NCBI GenBank assembly: GCA_014378085.1
Contig: JACMOJ010000330.1
Location: 1 to 60,145, forward strand
Source: Burkholderiales bacterium
GTDB taxonomy: Bacteria > Pseudomonadota > Gammaproteobacteria > Burkholderiales > Usitatibacteraceae
Direction of reading: 5' to 3'
Length of the DNA stretch: 60,145 nucleotides
Positions within the stretch are counted from its first letter, which is position 1. Each line of letters opens with the position of its first letter. The notes under the pieces are model-generated. The model was not told where the DNA came from, did not search any database, and saw only the letters and a program-made list of their open reading frames with translations. Below, in pieces: positions 42,400-51,333 of this stretch. The translations under genes and the position numbers were made by a program.

Positions 42400-43611
42400 T
42401 TAAAGATGCCAATAGCGGCGCAAGTCTAAACCCCACTCAGCGGGGTCTTCGCCGGATTCAATCACGTCGCCCGAATTGGCAAGGTCTCGCGGCACGGGTA
42501 TGACATAGGCTTCTTTTCGCAAAGAATAGAAGATTAAAACCTTTGGTTTCGCGGTATTCATCGCGTTCTGTTCGGATACGACAGCCAAGTGTCCCGACGA
42601 CAGCCGCACTAACGAGCCGATTGGATAAATTCCCACCACTTTAATCAGCGCTTGGGCGACCGTTGAATCAAAGTCAATCCCCGCACGTTTGCGAATCATT
42701 CGTAGCGCCGCCGTTGGCGGCATTGCGCTGTGATAAACACGGTGGGAGGTAACTGCGTCGTATACATCGGCGACAGTCGCGATTCGTGTAATTAAAGAAA
42801 TATTGACGCCGGTGAGGTTGTCGGGGTAGCCCGATCCGTCGAGTTTCTCGTGGTGATGCAGAACGGCATCAAGAACGGGCTCAACGGAATATCCAGCTGC
42901 TAACAGCGCGTTAAATCCAAGCCTAGGATGCGCGCGCATGACGGCGCTTTCATCCGCAGACAAGGAGCCAGGCTTGTTTAGGACACCCAATGGGACATAT
43001 GCCTTTCCCACATCGTGTAACAGGCCAGCGGCGCCGAGAATTCGCAGATTTTTTGCATCAAGTCCAAGCTGTCGGCCCAGACCAATCATAAAGATGCCAA
43101 CGCTCACGCAATGCATAAAGGTGTATTCGTCGCGTCGTTTTAGCGAAGTGAGTGAAACTAACGCGTTGCTGTTTCGCAGAATTGAATGCACCATGTCATC
43201 AGCGAGGGCTTCGACGTTGTGCACGGCACGAAGTTGTCCCGCTCTTGCGTCGGTCATGAATTCGCGAATGACTTCCTTCGCGCGCTCGTGAATTCCTCGC
43301 GCAGTGATGAGCTCATCCAGGTAACTCACCTCCGTCGTTGCGTTTTCAGGTTGCGGGTCTAGCGTTGGGAGCGTCGAATTGGGCTGCTCGATAGTCGCGG
43401 CGCTTGCGGCAACTGACTCATCGTCAAGATCCCTGCCGCGGTTAGTGTCGATGGTGACGTTTTTCCATCCGACTGACTGTAGCTTGCGCAGTGTCGTCAC
43501 GTCTTCGATCAATAACCCGTTACCGATAAACGGGTGGTCTAACCAGCTTATTCCGGCTAGATCAACATACATCCCAGCTTGCAGCCTCTCAGGTGGAATT
43601 TGCCGTAACAT
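42400..43611 (-). CDS. HD-GYP phosphodiesterase with DUF3391-like N-terminus
   Basis: Predicted to break down c-di-GMP. Residues 1-110 resemble the DUF3391 domain. The HD-GYP domain follows with LLHDVGKAYVP, HPRLGFNALL, HHHEKLDGSGYPDNL (the GYP motif) and IATVADVYDAVTSHRVY, so the metal ligands appear intact. It has 403 residues, and there is no membrane segment. It lies convergent to fliA in a locus with PilZ proteins, so it may tune motility through c-di-GMP. Substrate is inferred from the family. Confidence 0.93.
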   Translation of the reverse strand: MLRQIPPERLQAGMYVDLAGISWLDHPFIGNGLLIEDVTTLRKLQSVGWKNVTIDTNRGRDLDDESVAASAATIEQPNSTLPTLDPQPENATTEVSYLDELITARGIHERAKEVIREFMTDARAGQLRAVHNVEALADDMVHSILRNSNALVSLTSLKRRDEYTFMHCVSVGIFMIGLGRQLGLDAKNLRILGAAGLLHDVGKAYVPLGVLNKPGSLSADESAVMRAHPRLGFNALLAAGYSVEPVLDAVLHHHEKLDGSGYPDNLTGVNISLITRIATVADVYDAVTSHRVYHSAMPPTAALRMIRKRAGIDFDSTVAQALIKVVGIYPIGSLVRLSSGHLAVVSEQNAMNTAKPKVLIFYSLRKEAYVIPVPRDLANSGDVIESGEDPAEWGLDLRRYWHL

Positions 43612-43734
43612 TTTGTATTAGCTCGTTGGCAACACTAGCGGCCAATGGATTGACACTCGGCTTGCCGACCGATGTTGGGTTGACCGGCATGATAGACGCC
43701 ACCCCGCAGAGTCGGCTGGTGCAGCATCGTCAGG

Positions 43735-44649
43735 CTACGCAACAGCGTTGATGGATTGTGCGAGACGGACAATGTCGTCGGGCGTGATTGCAAGTACTTT
43801 TAACAGGTTGGGTTCGATGTCTTCCCAGCCATCAATCACGGAGTCGCCGCGGCCTAGCGCGGCTAGTTGATCGACGAGAAAGCCAAACGCAATCAGCCGC
43901 TTGATCGGTATGGAAGCTGGCGCATGAGCGGAAGAAAAATATTTGGCATCGTGGTGGTAATAAATTGCCAGTGCCATCATTTCTGGCAAGCGCCATTCTT
44001 TTGCCAGTACATAACCAATTTGATTGTGTGAGTTCTCAAATTCGGCTTTCTCGGCATCAATTAGGTCGAGCGCGAGGCCACCTTGATGTGTCGTAACGTA
44101 AGGCGCATATCCTTCAAAACGATTGATCATGACCGCTTGTCCGGCGTTACGAAACAGCACGAACGTCCGCACCTCGTCCGGATCAAGGCAACGTACCTCT
44201 GGCGCAATTCGACCAGCGATTTCGGACAGGTTTGCGGAGTCGTTCCAAAATTCCTGCATTAGGCGTCCCGATTTAGATGAAAACGTTTGGCGAATCATCA
44301 GACGCGCGATTAAACACGATGTATTCTTCAGTCCGATGATCGAAACGGCGTGTTGTAGATTGGTTGTTTCGCGTCGTAAGCCGTAGTGCGGGGAGTTGAC
44401 AGCGCGCAAGATGCTTGCAGCAAGCGCCAGATCCTTACCCACCATATCGCCCATTTTGCGAAGATCCGCATTTTCGTCTGACATCAGTCGTGAAAATTCT
44501 TCGACGATGGAAGGGCAGGGAGGCAGGCGCAAGTCGCGGGCGATTTTTTCGCTGTCGAGTTGAATCGCGACGAGCTCAGGGTCAGTGCCCATTGAGTTCG
44601 CCGAGATTGGCTCGGGATGCTGCCGTCGTTGCGCGACTTCCATATTCAT
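43735..44649 (-). CDS. HDOD-domain protein
   Basis: A 304-residue regulator. The HDOD domain spans about residues 40-240: LPPCPSIVEEFSRLM, KDLALAASILRAVNSPHYGL and NLQHAVSIIGLKNTSCLIAR. The later YHHDAKYF resembles an HD-like remnant. HDOD proteins lack clear catalytic residues and act by binding partners. It shares strand and neighbourhood with the HD-GYP gene and flgN. This is the second HDOD gene of the window; the two are not close relatives. Confidence 0.85.
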   Translation of the reverse strand: MNMEVAQRRQHPEPISANSMGTDPELVAIQLDSEKIARDLRLPPCPSIVEEFSRLMSDENADLRKMGDMVGKDLALAASILRAVNSPHYGLRRETTNLQHAVSIIGLKNTSCLIARLMIRQTFSSKSGRLMQEFWNDSANLSEIAGRIAPEVRCLDPDEVRTFVLFRNAGQAVMINRFEGYAPYVTTHQGGLALDLIDAEKAEFENSHNQIGYVLAKEWRLPEMMALAIYYHHDAKYFSSAHAPASIPIKRLIAFGFLVDQLAALGRGDSVIDGWEDIEPNLLKVLAITPDDIVRLAQSINAVA

Positions 44650-44685
44650 TCCAATAAAGGGTGCGGCATTGCTGCGTGATCGTGC

Positions 44686-45162
44686 TTAGGCATGCCCGAT
44701 GGTGCCGTAGCCGCCGGTTAAGTCTCGAAAGCCGGTCACACCATAACCGCCCGAGGTGTCGAGGGGTATGCCGCTCAGTGCGGCACGGCGCTGTTCTAGC
44801 CGACGTGTTTGGTGTGCGACGAGTCTTGCCGTGATTCGATTGATCTCCATTGCCTCGCGCGCTTTGGCAATGATTAGCTCGAATAGATCGCGTGCGCCTG
44901 GTCCGGCAGCGTCGAGTCGTTGGCCTAGGTTGGCTGCAGAAATTGGCTCGCCAAGCTCGTGTTTGGTCGCTCGGCGCGCAAGGGACAATTCTTGCAACAT
45001 GGCCAGCTTTTGTTCCGCCAGCGCAGTAATGGTGTCTGGGTCAGACTCGGCCAGCGCGTTGTTTTCTTGTTCGGCGATGGACACGTACTGGCACAGTACG
45101 TGGTATTCGACCTGCAACAGAGCGCGCAGCGGCTTTTCCGCAGGGTTGATGTGCTTGTCCAT
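44686..45162 (-). CDS. flgN: Flagellar export chaperone FlgN
   Basis: Chaperone for the hook-associated proteins FlgK and FlgL. The 158 residues are helical (ALLQVEYHVLCQYVSIAEQE, TALAEQKLAMLQELSLARR), and the C-terminal tail is Gly/Tyr-rich with a short repeat (GGYGVTGFRDLTGGYGTIG). I chose the ATG at 45162 with AGGATTG before it. It follows flgM, the usual partner, by seven bases. Confidence 0.88.
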   Translation of the reverse strand: MDKHINPAEKPLRALLQVEYHVLCQYVSIAEQENNALAESDPDTITALAEQKLAMLQELSLARRATKHELGEPISAANLGQRLDAAGPGARDLFELIIAKAREAMEINRITARLVAHQTRRLEQRRAALSGIPLDTSGGYGVTGFRDLTGGYGTIGHA

Positions 45163-45169
45163 AGCAATC

Positions 45170-45484
45170 CTAGTTGGGTTTGGTCGGGCCAAGCTGTTTG
45201 GCTTCGGCGATCAATTTATCGGCGACCGCTTCGGCGTTGACCTTGAAAGTACCGCTGGCGATTGCAGTCTTTAATGCTTCAACGCGCTTCTCGTCGAACG
45301 CGCTAGAGGCGGCGTAATCCTTCGATAACGCCTTAAGTTTTTCGGAAAGCGGCGACAGCTTCACGGTACTTTCACTAGTGGTGTTAGATTCCTGTGACAC
45401 CGGTTTGCCCTTCCCGAGCGCAGCCTTGGTGGCGCGATCAAAAACGGTGGCGGGCGGTAGTCCGTTGAGCTTGGAGATCGACAT
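45170..45484 (-). CDS. flgM: Anti-sigma-28 factor FlgM
   Basis: Binds and holds FliA until it is exported through the finished hook. The 104 residues show the disordered N-terminus and the C-terminal binding part: VKLSPLSEKLKALSKDYAAS, FDEKRVEALKTAIASGTFKV and AVADKLIAEA. It has its own sigma-28 promoter (45532-45558), giving the usual feedback loop, and also follows flgA. Confidence 0.94.
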   Translation of the reverse strand: MSISKLNGLPPATVFDRATKAALGKGKPVSQESNTTSESTVKLSPLSEKLKALSKDYAASSAFDEKRVEALKTAIASGTFKVNAEAVADKLIAEAKQLGPTKPN

Positions 45485-45531
45485 TTGTTACTCCTGATAA
45501 ATATGCGCCGCACGGACGCGTTCCTGAATTA

Positions 45532-45558
45532 ATTTCGGCATTTTGAAAAGAAACTTTA
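45532..45558 (-). promoter_or_regulatory. Sigma-28 promoter of flgM
   Basis: On the minus strand: TAAAGTTT (8/8), exactly eleven bases, GCCGAAAT (6/8, identical to the motA -10). It lies between flgA and flgM, 48 bases before the flgM ATG. This is the best sigma-28 match in the window. Confidence 0.8.
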
Positions 45559-45591
45559 GGGTATCTGAAAAAATATTTAGCGGGGCCATTG

Positions 45592-46350
45592 TTACATCCG
45601 GATTTCAACGATTCGCCCCTGCCGTGCCGTGCCGGAGACGACACGACCACCCTCTGAGCGTACTCTCACCTGTTGGCCTTCGGTCGCTGTGTTGAGCGCA
45701 AACCCTTCAGAGGTAATGCTAAAACCGCTGCCGTTCGCCTGCACGCGGACTTGATCCCCGCTTTGGATAACCGGAACCGCGCGGAGCCAGTCTTCGCGAA
45801 CAATGACGCCACCGGCGACACTCCGCGAAAGTGTCTTGTTTTCGAGAGTGGCGAGGTCCACGACGGGTCGGCCAGCCTCCTTGGTTAGTTCAAGCTCCTG
45901 TTCGCGAAAGTCTTCCTGTAGCAACGGTTGGCCCGCCTGAATACTACGGCTGGTGACTAATGCTGGGCCAAAGACGCGAACTTGGATGGGAATGGTCACG
46001 TTCCAAGACGCTCCCGACACGCAACGCAAACCAATTTGGGTTTTGCCCCAGAGTCGCGTGTTTGACGGTAAGTACGCTTCGGTGCGAGCGCAGGATGCCA
46101 AATTTAGGCGCGGATCGAGTTGCCCAACGTCGACCTCAATACGTCCCGGAATTCGGCTGGTTTGCTCTTCGATGAAGCGCTGCAGCTGGGTCACGATGGA
46201 GTCCTCGGCTGCGCTAGGCGCACTAATCGCTACGCCAACAGCCGCACCACAGGTCGCGCTCACCGAGATAAAACCTATTGTAGTTAATCGATTGCATAGC
46301 GTTTTAACGCTAGGCCAAGCCCTTTCCGCGACGTTGCCAAGTGCCTTCAT
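45592..46350 (-). CDS. flgA: Flagellar P-ring assembly chaperone FlgA
   Basis: A periplasmic helper of P-ring formation. A signal peptide-like region lies at residues 20-48 (ends near APSAAED). The mature protein has a VDVGQLDPRLNLASCARTEAYLP-like start (outline), the SAF domain (RSIQAGQPLLQEDFREQEL) and a C-terminal QRVRVRS-like end with GTARQGRIVEIRM. Its 252 residues are normal. It is divergent from flgB and leads the flgA-flgM-flgN operon. Confidence 0.94.
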   Translation of the reverse strand: MKALGNVAERAWPSVKTLCNRLTTIGFISVSATCGAAVGVAISAPSAAEDSIVTQLQRFIEEQTSRIPGRIEVDVGQLDPRLNLASCARTEAYLPSNTRLWGKTQIGLRCVSGASWNVTIPIQVRVFGPALVTSRSIQAGQPLLQEDFREQELELTKEAGRPVVDLATLENKTLSRSVAGGVIVREDWLRAVPVIQSGDQVRVQANGSGFSITSEGFALNTATEGQQVRVRSEGGRVVSGTARQGRIVEIRM

Positions 46351-46545
46351 ACAGCTTCCCTCGCCATTTACAGATGAGGCAGTCTAGACCCGCCGAGGCG
46401 AGGGCTAATTCCGGAATAACCAGCCATTCCCGCCTCTTTTCCAACGTTTTGAGATTTGGCGGCTCTCCATAATCAGCCTCATTCGATACATGTTGTGTGA
46501 CTGCCGAACCGGGTTATGTAGGACAAGTCGTAGAAGGAGAGAAAG
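46351..46545. other. Divergent flgA / flgB control region
   Basis: This region should carry FlhDC-dependent class II promoters for both directions. I found no sigma-28 match and could not place the FlhDC box with confidence. GAAGGAGAGAAAG just before flgB is a very good ribosome site. Confidence 0.45.
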
Positions 46546-46992
46546 ATGTTGAACCGGATTACCTCGCAATTTGATTTCAACGCCGATGCGCTTAAGCTCC
46601 GCAGCGAGCGCCAACGCGTCATTGCGTCAAACATTGCCAATGCGGACACGCCCGGGTTTCAAGCGCGCGACTTCAATTTTCGCGAAGCCCTCGGTAATGC
46701 CATCCGTGAGACGACCGCACCCACTTCCTCATCATCGGCAGTCGCGATGGGTTCTTTAGCCACGACCCACGCACGTCACGTGTCGGCCCCCACACTTTCA
46801 ACCTCCTCGTTAGTCGGCAAAGGCACGCCGCTTCAGTACAGCATGCCCACGCAAGGTGCGTTCGACGGTAACACGGTTGAGGTACACCGTGAAACGGCGA
46901 ATTTTGCTGAAAACGCAGTCCGCTATGAAGCGGCATTGCGTTTTTTAAACGGCCAAATTAAGACCATGGGCATGGCGGTTAACGGGCAGTGA
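46546..46992 (+). CDS. flgB: Flagellar proximal rod protein FlgB
   Basis: First gene of the rod-hook operon. The 148 residues have the rod-protein N-terminus (KLRSERQRVIASNIANADTPG) and the C-terminal helix ending NGQIKTMGMAVNGQ. Length is typical. Confidence 0.96.
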   Translation: MLNRITSQFDFNADALKLRSERQRVIASNIANADTPGFQARDFNFREALGNAIRETTAPTSSSSAVAMGSLATTHARHVSAPTLSTSSLVGKGTPLQYSMPTQGAFDGNTVEVHRETANFAENAVRYEAALRFLNGQIKTMGMAVNGQ

Positions 46993-47042
46993 TGGCAACA
47001 ATGAGTCTGACGACGATTTAGCAAAAAGGTGAGGTAAAAATC

Positions 47043-47453
47043 ATGTCTCTATTCAAAGTTTTTGGGGTGTCGGGATCAGCAATTGCTGCGCAAAACGTGC
47101 GGCTCAATGTGATTGCCTCAAACCTCGCCAACGCAGACAGCATCGCTGGGCTGGACGGCAAAGCCTATAAGGCGCGCCAAGTGGTATTCCAAACTCAGCT
47201 CGCTGACGCAAGCGATCAAGCCTCTGCTGGCGTCAGGGTCGCAGGCGTAAGTGAGAGCGAAGCGGAAGGACGCAAGATCTATGACCCCAAGAACCCGCTT
47301 GCTGACGACGCCGGTAACGTCACGATGCCAAACGTTAACGTAATCGATGAAATGGTCAACATGATTTCGGCTTCGCGTGCTTACCAAAATAACGTTGAAG
47401 TTATGAACACAACCAAAAACCTCTTGGCAAAAACTATTGCCATGGGCAGTTAA
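47043..47453 (+). CDS. flgC: Flagellar proximal rod protein FlgC
   Basis: Rod subunit of 136 residues. It has the N-terminal helix with NVRLNVIASNLANADS and the C-terminal VNVIDEMVNMISASRAYQNN and EVMNTTKNLLAKTI. Spacing and order are standard. Confidence 0.96.
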   Translation: MSLFKVFGVSGSAIAAQNVRLNVIASNLANADSIAGLDGKAYKARQVVFQTQLADASDQASAGVRVAGVSESEAEGRKIYDPKNPLADDAGNVTMPNVNVIDEMVNMISASRAYQNNVEVMNTTKNLLAKTIAMGS

Positions 47454-47464
47454 GGAAAACCCAT

Positions 47465-48133
47465 ATGTCATTTGATTTTGCGGGCATTTCGAAACCTTCA
47501 AGCGTAGCGGGCAGCGCCGCCTCTGCGGCTTCCGGCACTACAAGCACGAACGGTACCGGAGAGTCGAGTGATCGATTCTTGAAGTTGCTCGTTGCACAGC
47601 TCAAAAACCAAGACCCACTTAATCCACTCGATAACGCACAGGTCACCAGCCAGATGGCACAGATCAGTACGGTGCAGGGAATCGAAAAGCTGAATGGCAC
47701 CATGGGCGCGATGCTCAATCAAATTCAAGTCATGCAGGCCGGATCACTTACCGGTAAGGATGTGATGATTGATGGCGCCAGCTTGACCATCTCCGGCAAT
47801 AATCCGGCACGTGGCGGCTTTGAAGTGCCGGCAGGTGTCACCAACGTTAATGTGGAAGTTCGCAATGCGCAAGGCGCAGTCATCGCCACCATCCCGCAGC
47901 CGAACACACCGGGCGTTCAAACATTTACTTGGAACGGCACAACCGTGTCCGGCACAGCAGCACCAGGCAAGTACACCTTCACCGTTTCAGCCACTGCCGC
48001 GGGCCGAACCGGCAATCTCAACACCTTCACGGTTGATCGCATTAACGGCGTGACGCCGAGCGCATCGGGGCCGCGCATCAACCTCGCCGGCGGCACGACC
48101 ATCACGATGGACGCCATTAGAACCATCTTGTAG
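47465..48133 (+). CDS. flgD: Hook scaffolding protein FlgD
   Basis: Caps the growing hook and is absent from the finished structure. The 222 residues start with a flexible Ser/Ala/Thr part and the conserved FLKLLVAQLKNQDPLNPLDN (about 38-57). Fibronectin- and tudor-like domains follow, with QTFTWNGTTVSG and GKYTFTVSATA. Confidence 0.95.
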   Translation: MSFDFAGISKPSSVAGSAASAASGTTSTNGTGESSDRFLKLLVAQLKNQDPLNPLDNAQVTSQMAQISTVQGIEKLNGTMGAMLNQIQVMQAGSLTGKDVMIDGASLTISGNNPARGGFEVPAGVTNVNVEVRNAQGAVIATIPQPNTPGVQTFTWNGTTVSGTAAPGKYTFTVSATAAGRTGNLNTFTVDRINGVTPSASGPRINLAGGTTITMDAIRTIL

Positions 48134-48192
48134 TTTCATTCAAAAATTTCCTTCAATCCTACTTCCGCAATTCTTTATTATCGGAGATAAGC

Positions 48193-49416
48193 ATGAGCTT
48201 TCAACAAGGACTATCTGGACTCAACGCTGCCGCACGTAACCTCGACGTTATCGGCAACAACGTGGCAAACGCCAACACCATTGGTTTTAAGCAGGCGCGC
48301 GCTGAGTTCGCTGACTTGTACGCAAATACGCTTGCCTCGGCGGGCCGTGCAACGGTCGGCCTCGGTGTCACGACCAGCAGCGTCGCGCAGCAGTTTTCGC
48401 AGGGCAATATCTCCACCACCAACAGTCCACTAGATATGGCAATCAATGGCGGCGGCATGTTTCGCGTCTCCAATAACGGTGCCATTGCCTACACACGCAA
48501 CGGCCAGTTTCAGATTGATAAAAGCGGCTATGTGGTTACCGGTAATGGCGGACGTTTGAGCGGCTTCCCGGTGGACGCAACGGGCAGGCTCACAACAGGG
48601 GCACCGGCTGATTTGAGAATTTTGGCGTCTGATATTGCGCCAAAACCCACCTCCACGATCAGCATGGTGATGAATCTTGACTCGCGCAAACCAACGCCGG
48701 TGGGTGCCTTTTCGGCGACGGATGGCGGGACTTACACGAGTGCCACCTCACTGAACGTCTACGATAGCCAAGGCAACGCTCACGCAATGTCGACCTATTT
48801 GGTGAAATCAGCGACTGTGAACGAGTGGAATGTATATGCCACCTTGGATGGCACACAAATTGGTGCTGGCGCGGTGGGCACCTTAGTCTTTAATCCAGAT
48901 GGTAGCTTGGATGCAACCGCCTCTGCAGTGCCGTTCAATGTGCCTTTGACCACCACCAACGGTGCCACCTTCCCAGCCGCCATGCCGGTCGATTTTAGGG
49001 GAACGACACAGTTTGGAAGTGCCTTTGGCGTCAACGCCGCAAATCAAGACGGTTATGCCGCAGGCAAGTTGACCGGGCTGGCGGCCGACGAAAGTGGTGT
49101 GATCACCGGGCGGTATTCGAATGGTCAATCACAGGTGCAAGGCCAGATTGCGCTGGTGTCGTTTGCGAATTTGCAAGGGCTGTCGCCGATGGGCGGCAAC
49201 CAGTGGGTCGAATCTTCTGCTTCTGGCACGCCACTAATAGGCACGCCGGGTGCAACCAATCTTGGCACGCTCCAGTCGGGTGCAGTTGAGGAATCAAACG
49301 TTGACCTGACCGCAGAATTGGTCAACATGATTACTGCGCAACGAAACTATCAGGCGAATGCGCAGACCATCAAAACGCAAGACCAAGTGCTGCAAACGTT
49401 GGTAAACCTGCGCTAA
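48193..49416 (+). CDS. flgE: Flagellar hook protein FlgE
   Basis: Builds the universal joint. The 407 residues begin FQQGLSGLNAAARNLDVIGN with ANANTIGFKQARAEF. The long middle domains are NTPLDMAINGGGMF-like (here NSPLDMAINGGGMFRV), and the end is NVDLTAELVNMITAQRNYQA. It lies 59 bases after flgD, the largest gap of flgB-G. Confidence 0.96.
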   Translation: MSFQQGLSGLNAAARNLDVIGNNVANANTIGFKQARAEFADLYANTLASAGRATVGLGVTTSSVAQQFSQGNISTTNSPLDMAINGGGMFRVSNNGAIAYTRNGQFQIDKSGYVVTGNGGRLSGFPVDATGRLTTGAPADLRILASDIAPKPTSTISMVMNLDSRKPTPVGAFSATDGGTYTSATSLNVYDSQGNAHAMSTYLVKSATVNEWNVYATLDGTQIGAGAVGTLVFNPDGSLDATASAVPFNVPLTTTNGATFPAAMPVDFRGTTQFGSAFGVNAANQDGYAAGKLTGLAADESGVITGRYSNGQSQVQGQIALVSFANLQGLSPMGGNQWVESSASGTPLIGTPGATNLGTLQSGAVEESNVDLTAELVNMITAQRNYQANAQTIKTQDQVLQTLVNLR

Positions 49417-49463
49417 TCGGACAGGGGATTGATGTAGCGAAAGCTGATTGAGGAGAACAAACA

Positions 49464-50210
49464 ATGGACCGAATGATCTATACGGCAATGGCGGGAGCGC
49501 GACAGCTAATGGTACGTCAGGAGACACTTGCCAACAACCTCGCGAACGCATCCACGCCTGGCTTTCGTGCCGATCTCGATGCGATGCGTTCGATGCCGCT
49601 ACAAGGCAATGTCAGCAAGCTAGATTCTCGTGTCAGTGTGTCCTCTACCACCACAGGTGCGGATTTCAGGCAGGGCGCAATTGAGGTCACTGGTCGTGAT
49701 CTTGACATTGCAATTGCAGGGGATGGATTTATTGCTGTGGAAGGACGGGATGGCCGCGAGGGATACACGCGCAATGGCGGGTTTGACGTCGGTGGTGATG
49801 GCATCCTGCGCACGCGTTCAGGTTTGACGGTGCTTGGCGAGGGTGGCCCGATCACGGTGCCCGAGAACGCCAAAATTGAAATTGGTCGCGACGGTACAGT
49901 CAGCGCATTTGTTGCGGGCAATACCAAAAACGGCAATTCACTCGGTCGCATCAAGTTGGTGAATCCGCCTGCCGAGACGTTGGCAAAAGGTCTCGATGGT
50001 CTGTTTCGCGTAAATGGTAATCAAACTGCGGACGCAGACCAAAACGTTCGCGTCGTACGTGGATCAATTGAGGCCTCAAACGTCAATGTCGTCGAATCAA
50101 TGGTGGGCATGATTGCGCTCGCGCGCCAGTACGAGATGACGCTAAAGACAATTTCGAATGCCGAAGCTAACTCGCGCGACTCTGCAAAATTACTGCAACC
50201 AAATGGCTAG
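49464..50210 (+). CDS. flgF: Flagellar proximal rod protein FlgF
   Basis: Rod subunit of 248 residues. It shows MIYTAMAGARQLMVRQETLA, NNLANASTPGFRADL, a YTRNGGFDVGGDGILRT middle and NVNVVESMVGMIALARQYEM at the end. Length is usual. Confidence 0.96.
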   Translation: MDRMIYTAMAGARQLMVRQETLANNLANASTPGFRADLDAMRSMPLQGNVSKLDSRVSVSSTTTGADFRQGAIEVTGRDLDIAIAGDGFIAVEGRDGREGYTRNGGFDVGGDGILRTRSGLTVLGEGGPITVPENAKIEIGRDGTVSAFVAGNTKNGNSLGRIKLVNPPAETLAKGLDGLFRVNGNQTADADQNVRVVRGSIEASNVNVVESMVGMIALARQYEMTLKTISNAEANSRDSAKLLQPNG

Positions 50211-50224
50211 CCTAGGAGCGACTC

Positions 50225-51007
50225 ATGATCAGATCATTATGGATTTCAAAAACGGGACTCGACGCACAACAAACGCAGATGGATGTGTTGTCAAACAACT
50301 TGGCGAACGTTAACACCGCAGGTTTTAAGCGGTCTAAAGCGGTATTTGAAGATCTGCTCTATCAGAATATTCGTCAGCCGGGCGCGCAGTCGTCGCAGCA
50401 GACCAATCTGCCGACCGGGCTCCAGCTCGGCACCGGTGTGCGTCCAGTCGCCACGTCACGCGTTTTTACGCAGGGCAACTTGCAGCAGACGGGTAACAAC
50501 CTAGACATGGCGATCAACGGCAATGGATTTTTCCAAGTGCAAATGCCAGACGGCACGACCGGCTACAGCCGTGACGGATCGTTCCGGCTAGACGCACAGG
50601 GGCAGCTGGTAACTTCAAATGGCTATCCACTCATCCCGGCCATGACCATTCCTGCTACCGCGCAGTCAGTGACGATTGCACAAGACGGCACAGTCTCGGT
50701 TACTCTTCCCGGATCGGCCGCATCAACGCAGATTGGTACGATTCAATTGGCTAACTTTGTCAATGCCGCTGGCCTATCGGCAGTCGGGCAAAACTTGTTT
50801 ACCGAAACGGCGTCGTCGGGCACCCCTAATACCGCCAATCCAGGGGTCGGCGGTCACGGTACGCTGAGCCAAGGTTATGTAGAAACGTCGAACGTGAATG
50901 TTGTTGAAGAGCTTGTCTCAATGATCCAAACACAACGTGCCTACGAAATTAACTCAAAGGCCATCAAGACTTCTGACGAAATGCTGCAACGTTTGTCGCA
51001 ACTTTAG
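50225..51007 (+). CDS. flgG: Flagellar distal rod protein FlgG
   Basis: Distal rod subunit of 260 residues. It shows [58 protein letters not shown] and [20 protein letters not shown]. It starts 14 bases after flgF and ends the first part of the flg operon. Confidence 0.97.
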   Translation: MIRSLWISKTGLDAQQTQMDVLSNNLANVNTAGFKRSKAVFEDLLYQNIRQPGAQSSQQTNLPTGLQLGTGVRPVATSRVFTQGNLQQTGNNLDMAINGNGFFQVQMPDGTTGYSRDGSFRLDAQGQLVTSNGYPLIPAMTIPATAQSVTIAQDGTVSVTLPGSAASTQIGTIQLANFVNAAGLSAVGQNLFTETASSGTPNTANPGVGGHGTLSQGYVETSNVNVVEELVSMIQTQRAYEINSKAIKTSDEMLQRLSQL

Positions 51008-51056
51008 TACTAACGGTATTGGTTGTAGTAATTGTTGCGGCATTGGTTGCAGGCGC

Positions 51057-51126
51057 AGGGTGGGCAGGATTCATCTGCCCACGGGATTTCGCAACATACG
51101 TGTGGGCGGTGAATCCTGCCCACCCT
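51057..51126. repeat. 17-bp perfect inverted repeat
   Basis: AGGGTGGGCAGGATTCA at 51057-51073 and its exact reverse complement at 51110-51126, with 36 bases between. The GTGGGCAGG/CCTGCCCAC arms look like those of dispersed REP-type palindromes. Inside an operon it could protect RNA ends or attenuate. Confidence 0.85.
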
Positions 51127-51135
51127 ACGGCCTAT

Positions 51136-51180
51136 GTTTGCCGCGTTTGCCACGTTTGCCACGTTTGCCACACCCGCCAC
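51136..51180. repeat. 9-bp tandem repeat (GTTTGCCAC)n
   Basis: Four copies of GTTTGCC(A/G)C from 51136 to 51171 and one degenerate copy ACCCGCCAC after them. Confidence 0.85.
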
Positions 51181-51333
51181 GCCAGATGACGTGCCACCGG
51201 CAAGTTTTATCGGCGGCGCGAAGTTGTTTCCCGCCAAAGCCACGAATCAGTGCCTTTTTATCCTGCTTATTCGCCCTTGTCGGACGACCCTGCGCGCTAA
51301 AGTAATCAGAGTTCTACCAAGGAAAACCGGCAC

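Larger units (their letters stand above)
51008..51333. other. flgG-flgH intergenic region with repeats
   Basis: A 326-base gap inside an otherwise compact operon. It holds a 17-bp perfect inverted repeat (51057-51126) and a 9-bp tandem repeat (51136-51180). No gene is supported. AAGGAAAA at 51319 serves flgH. Confidence 0.6.
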
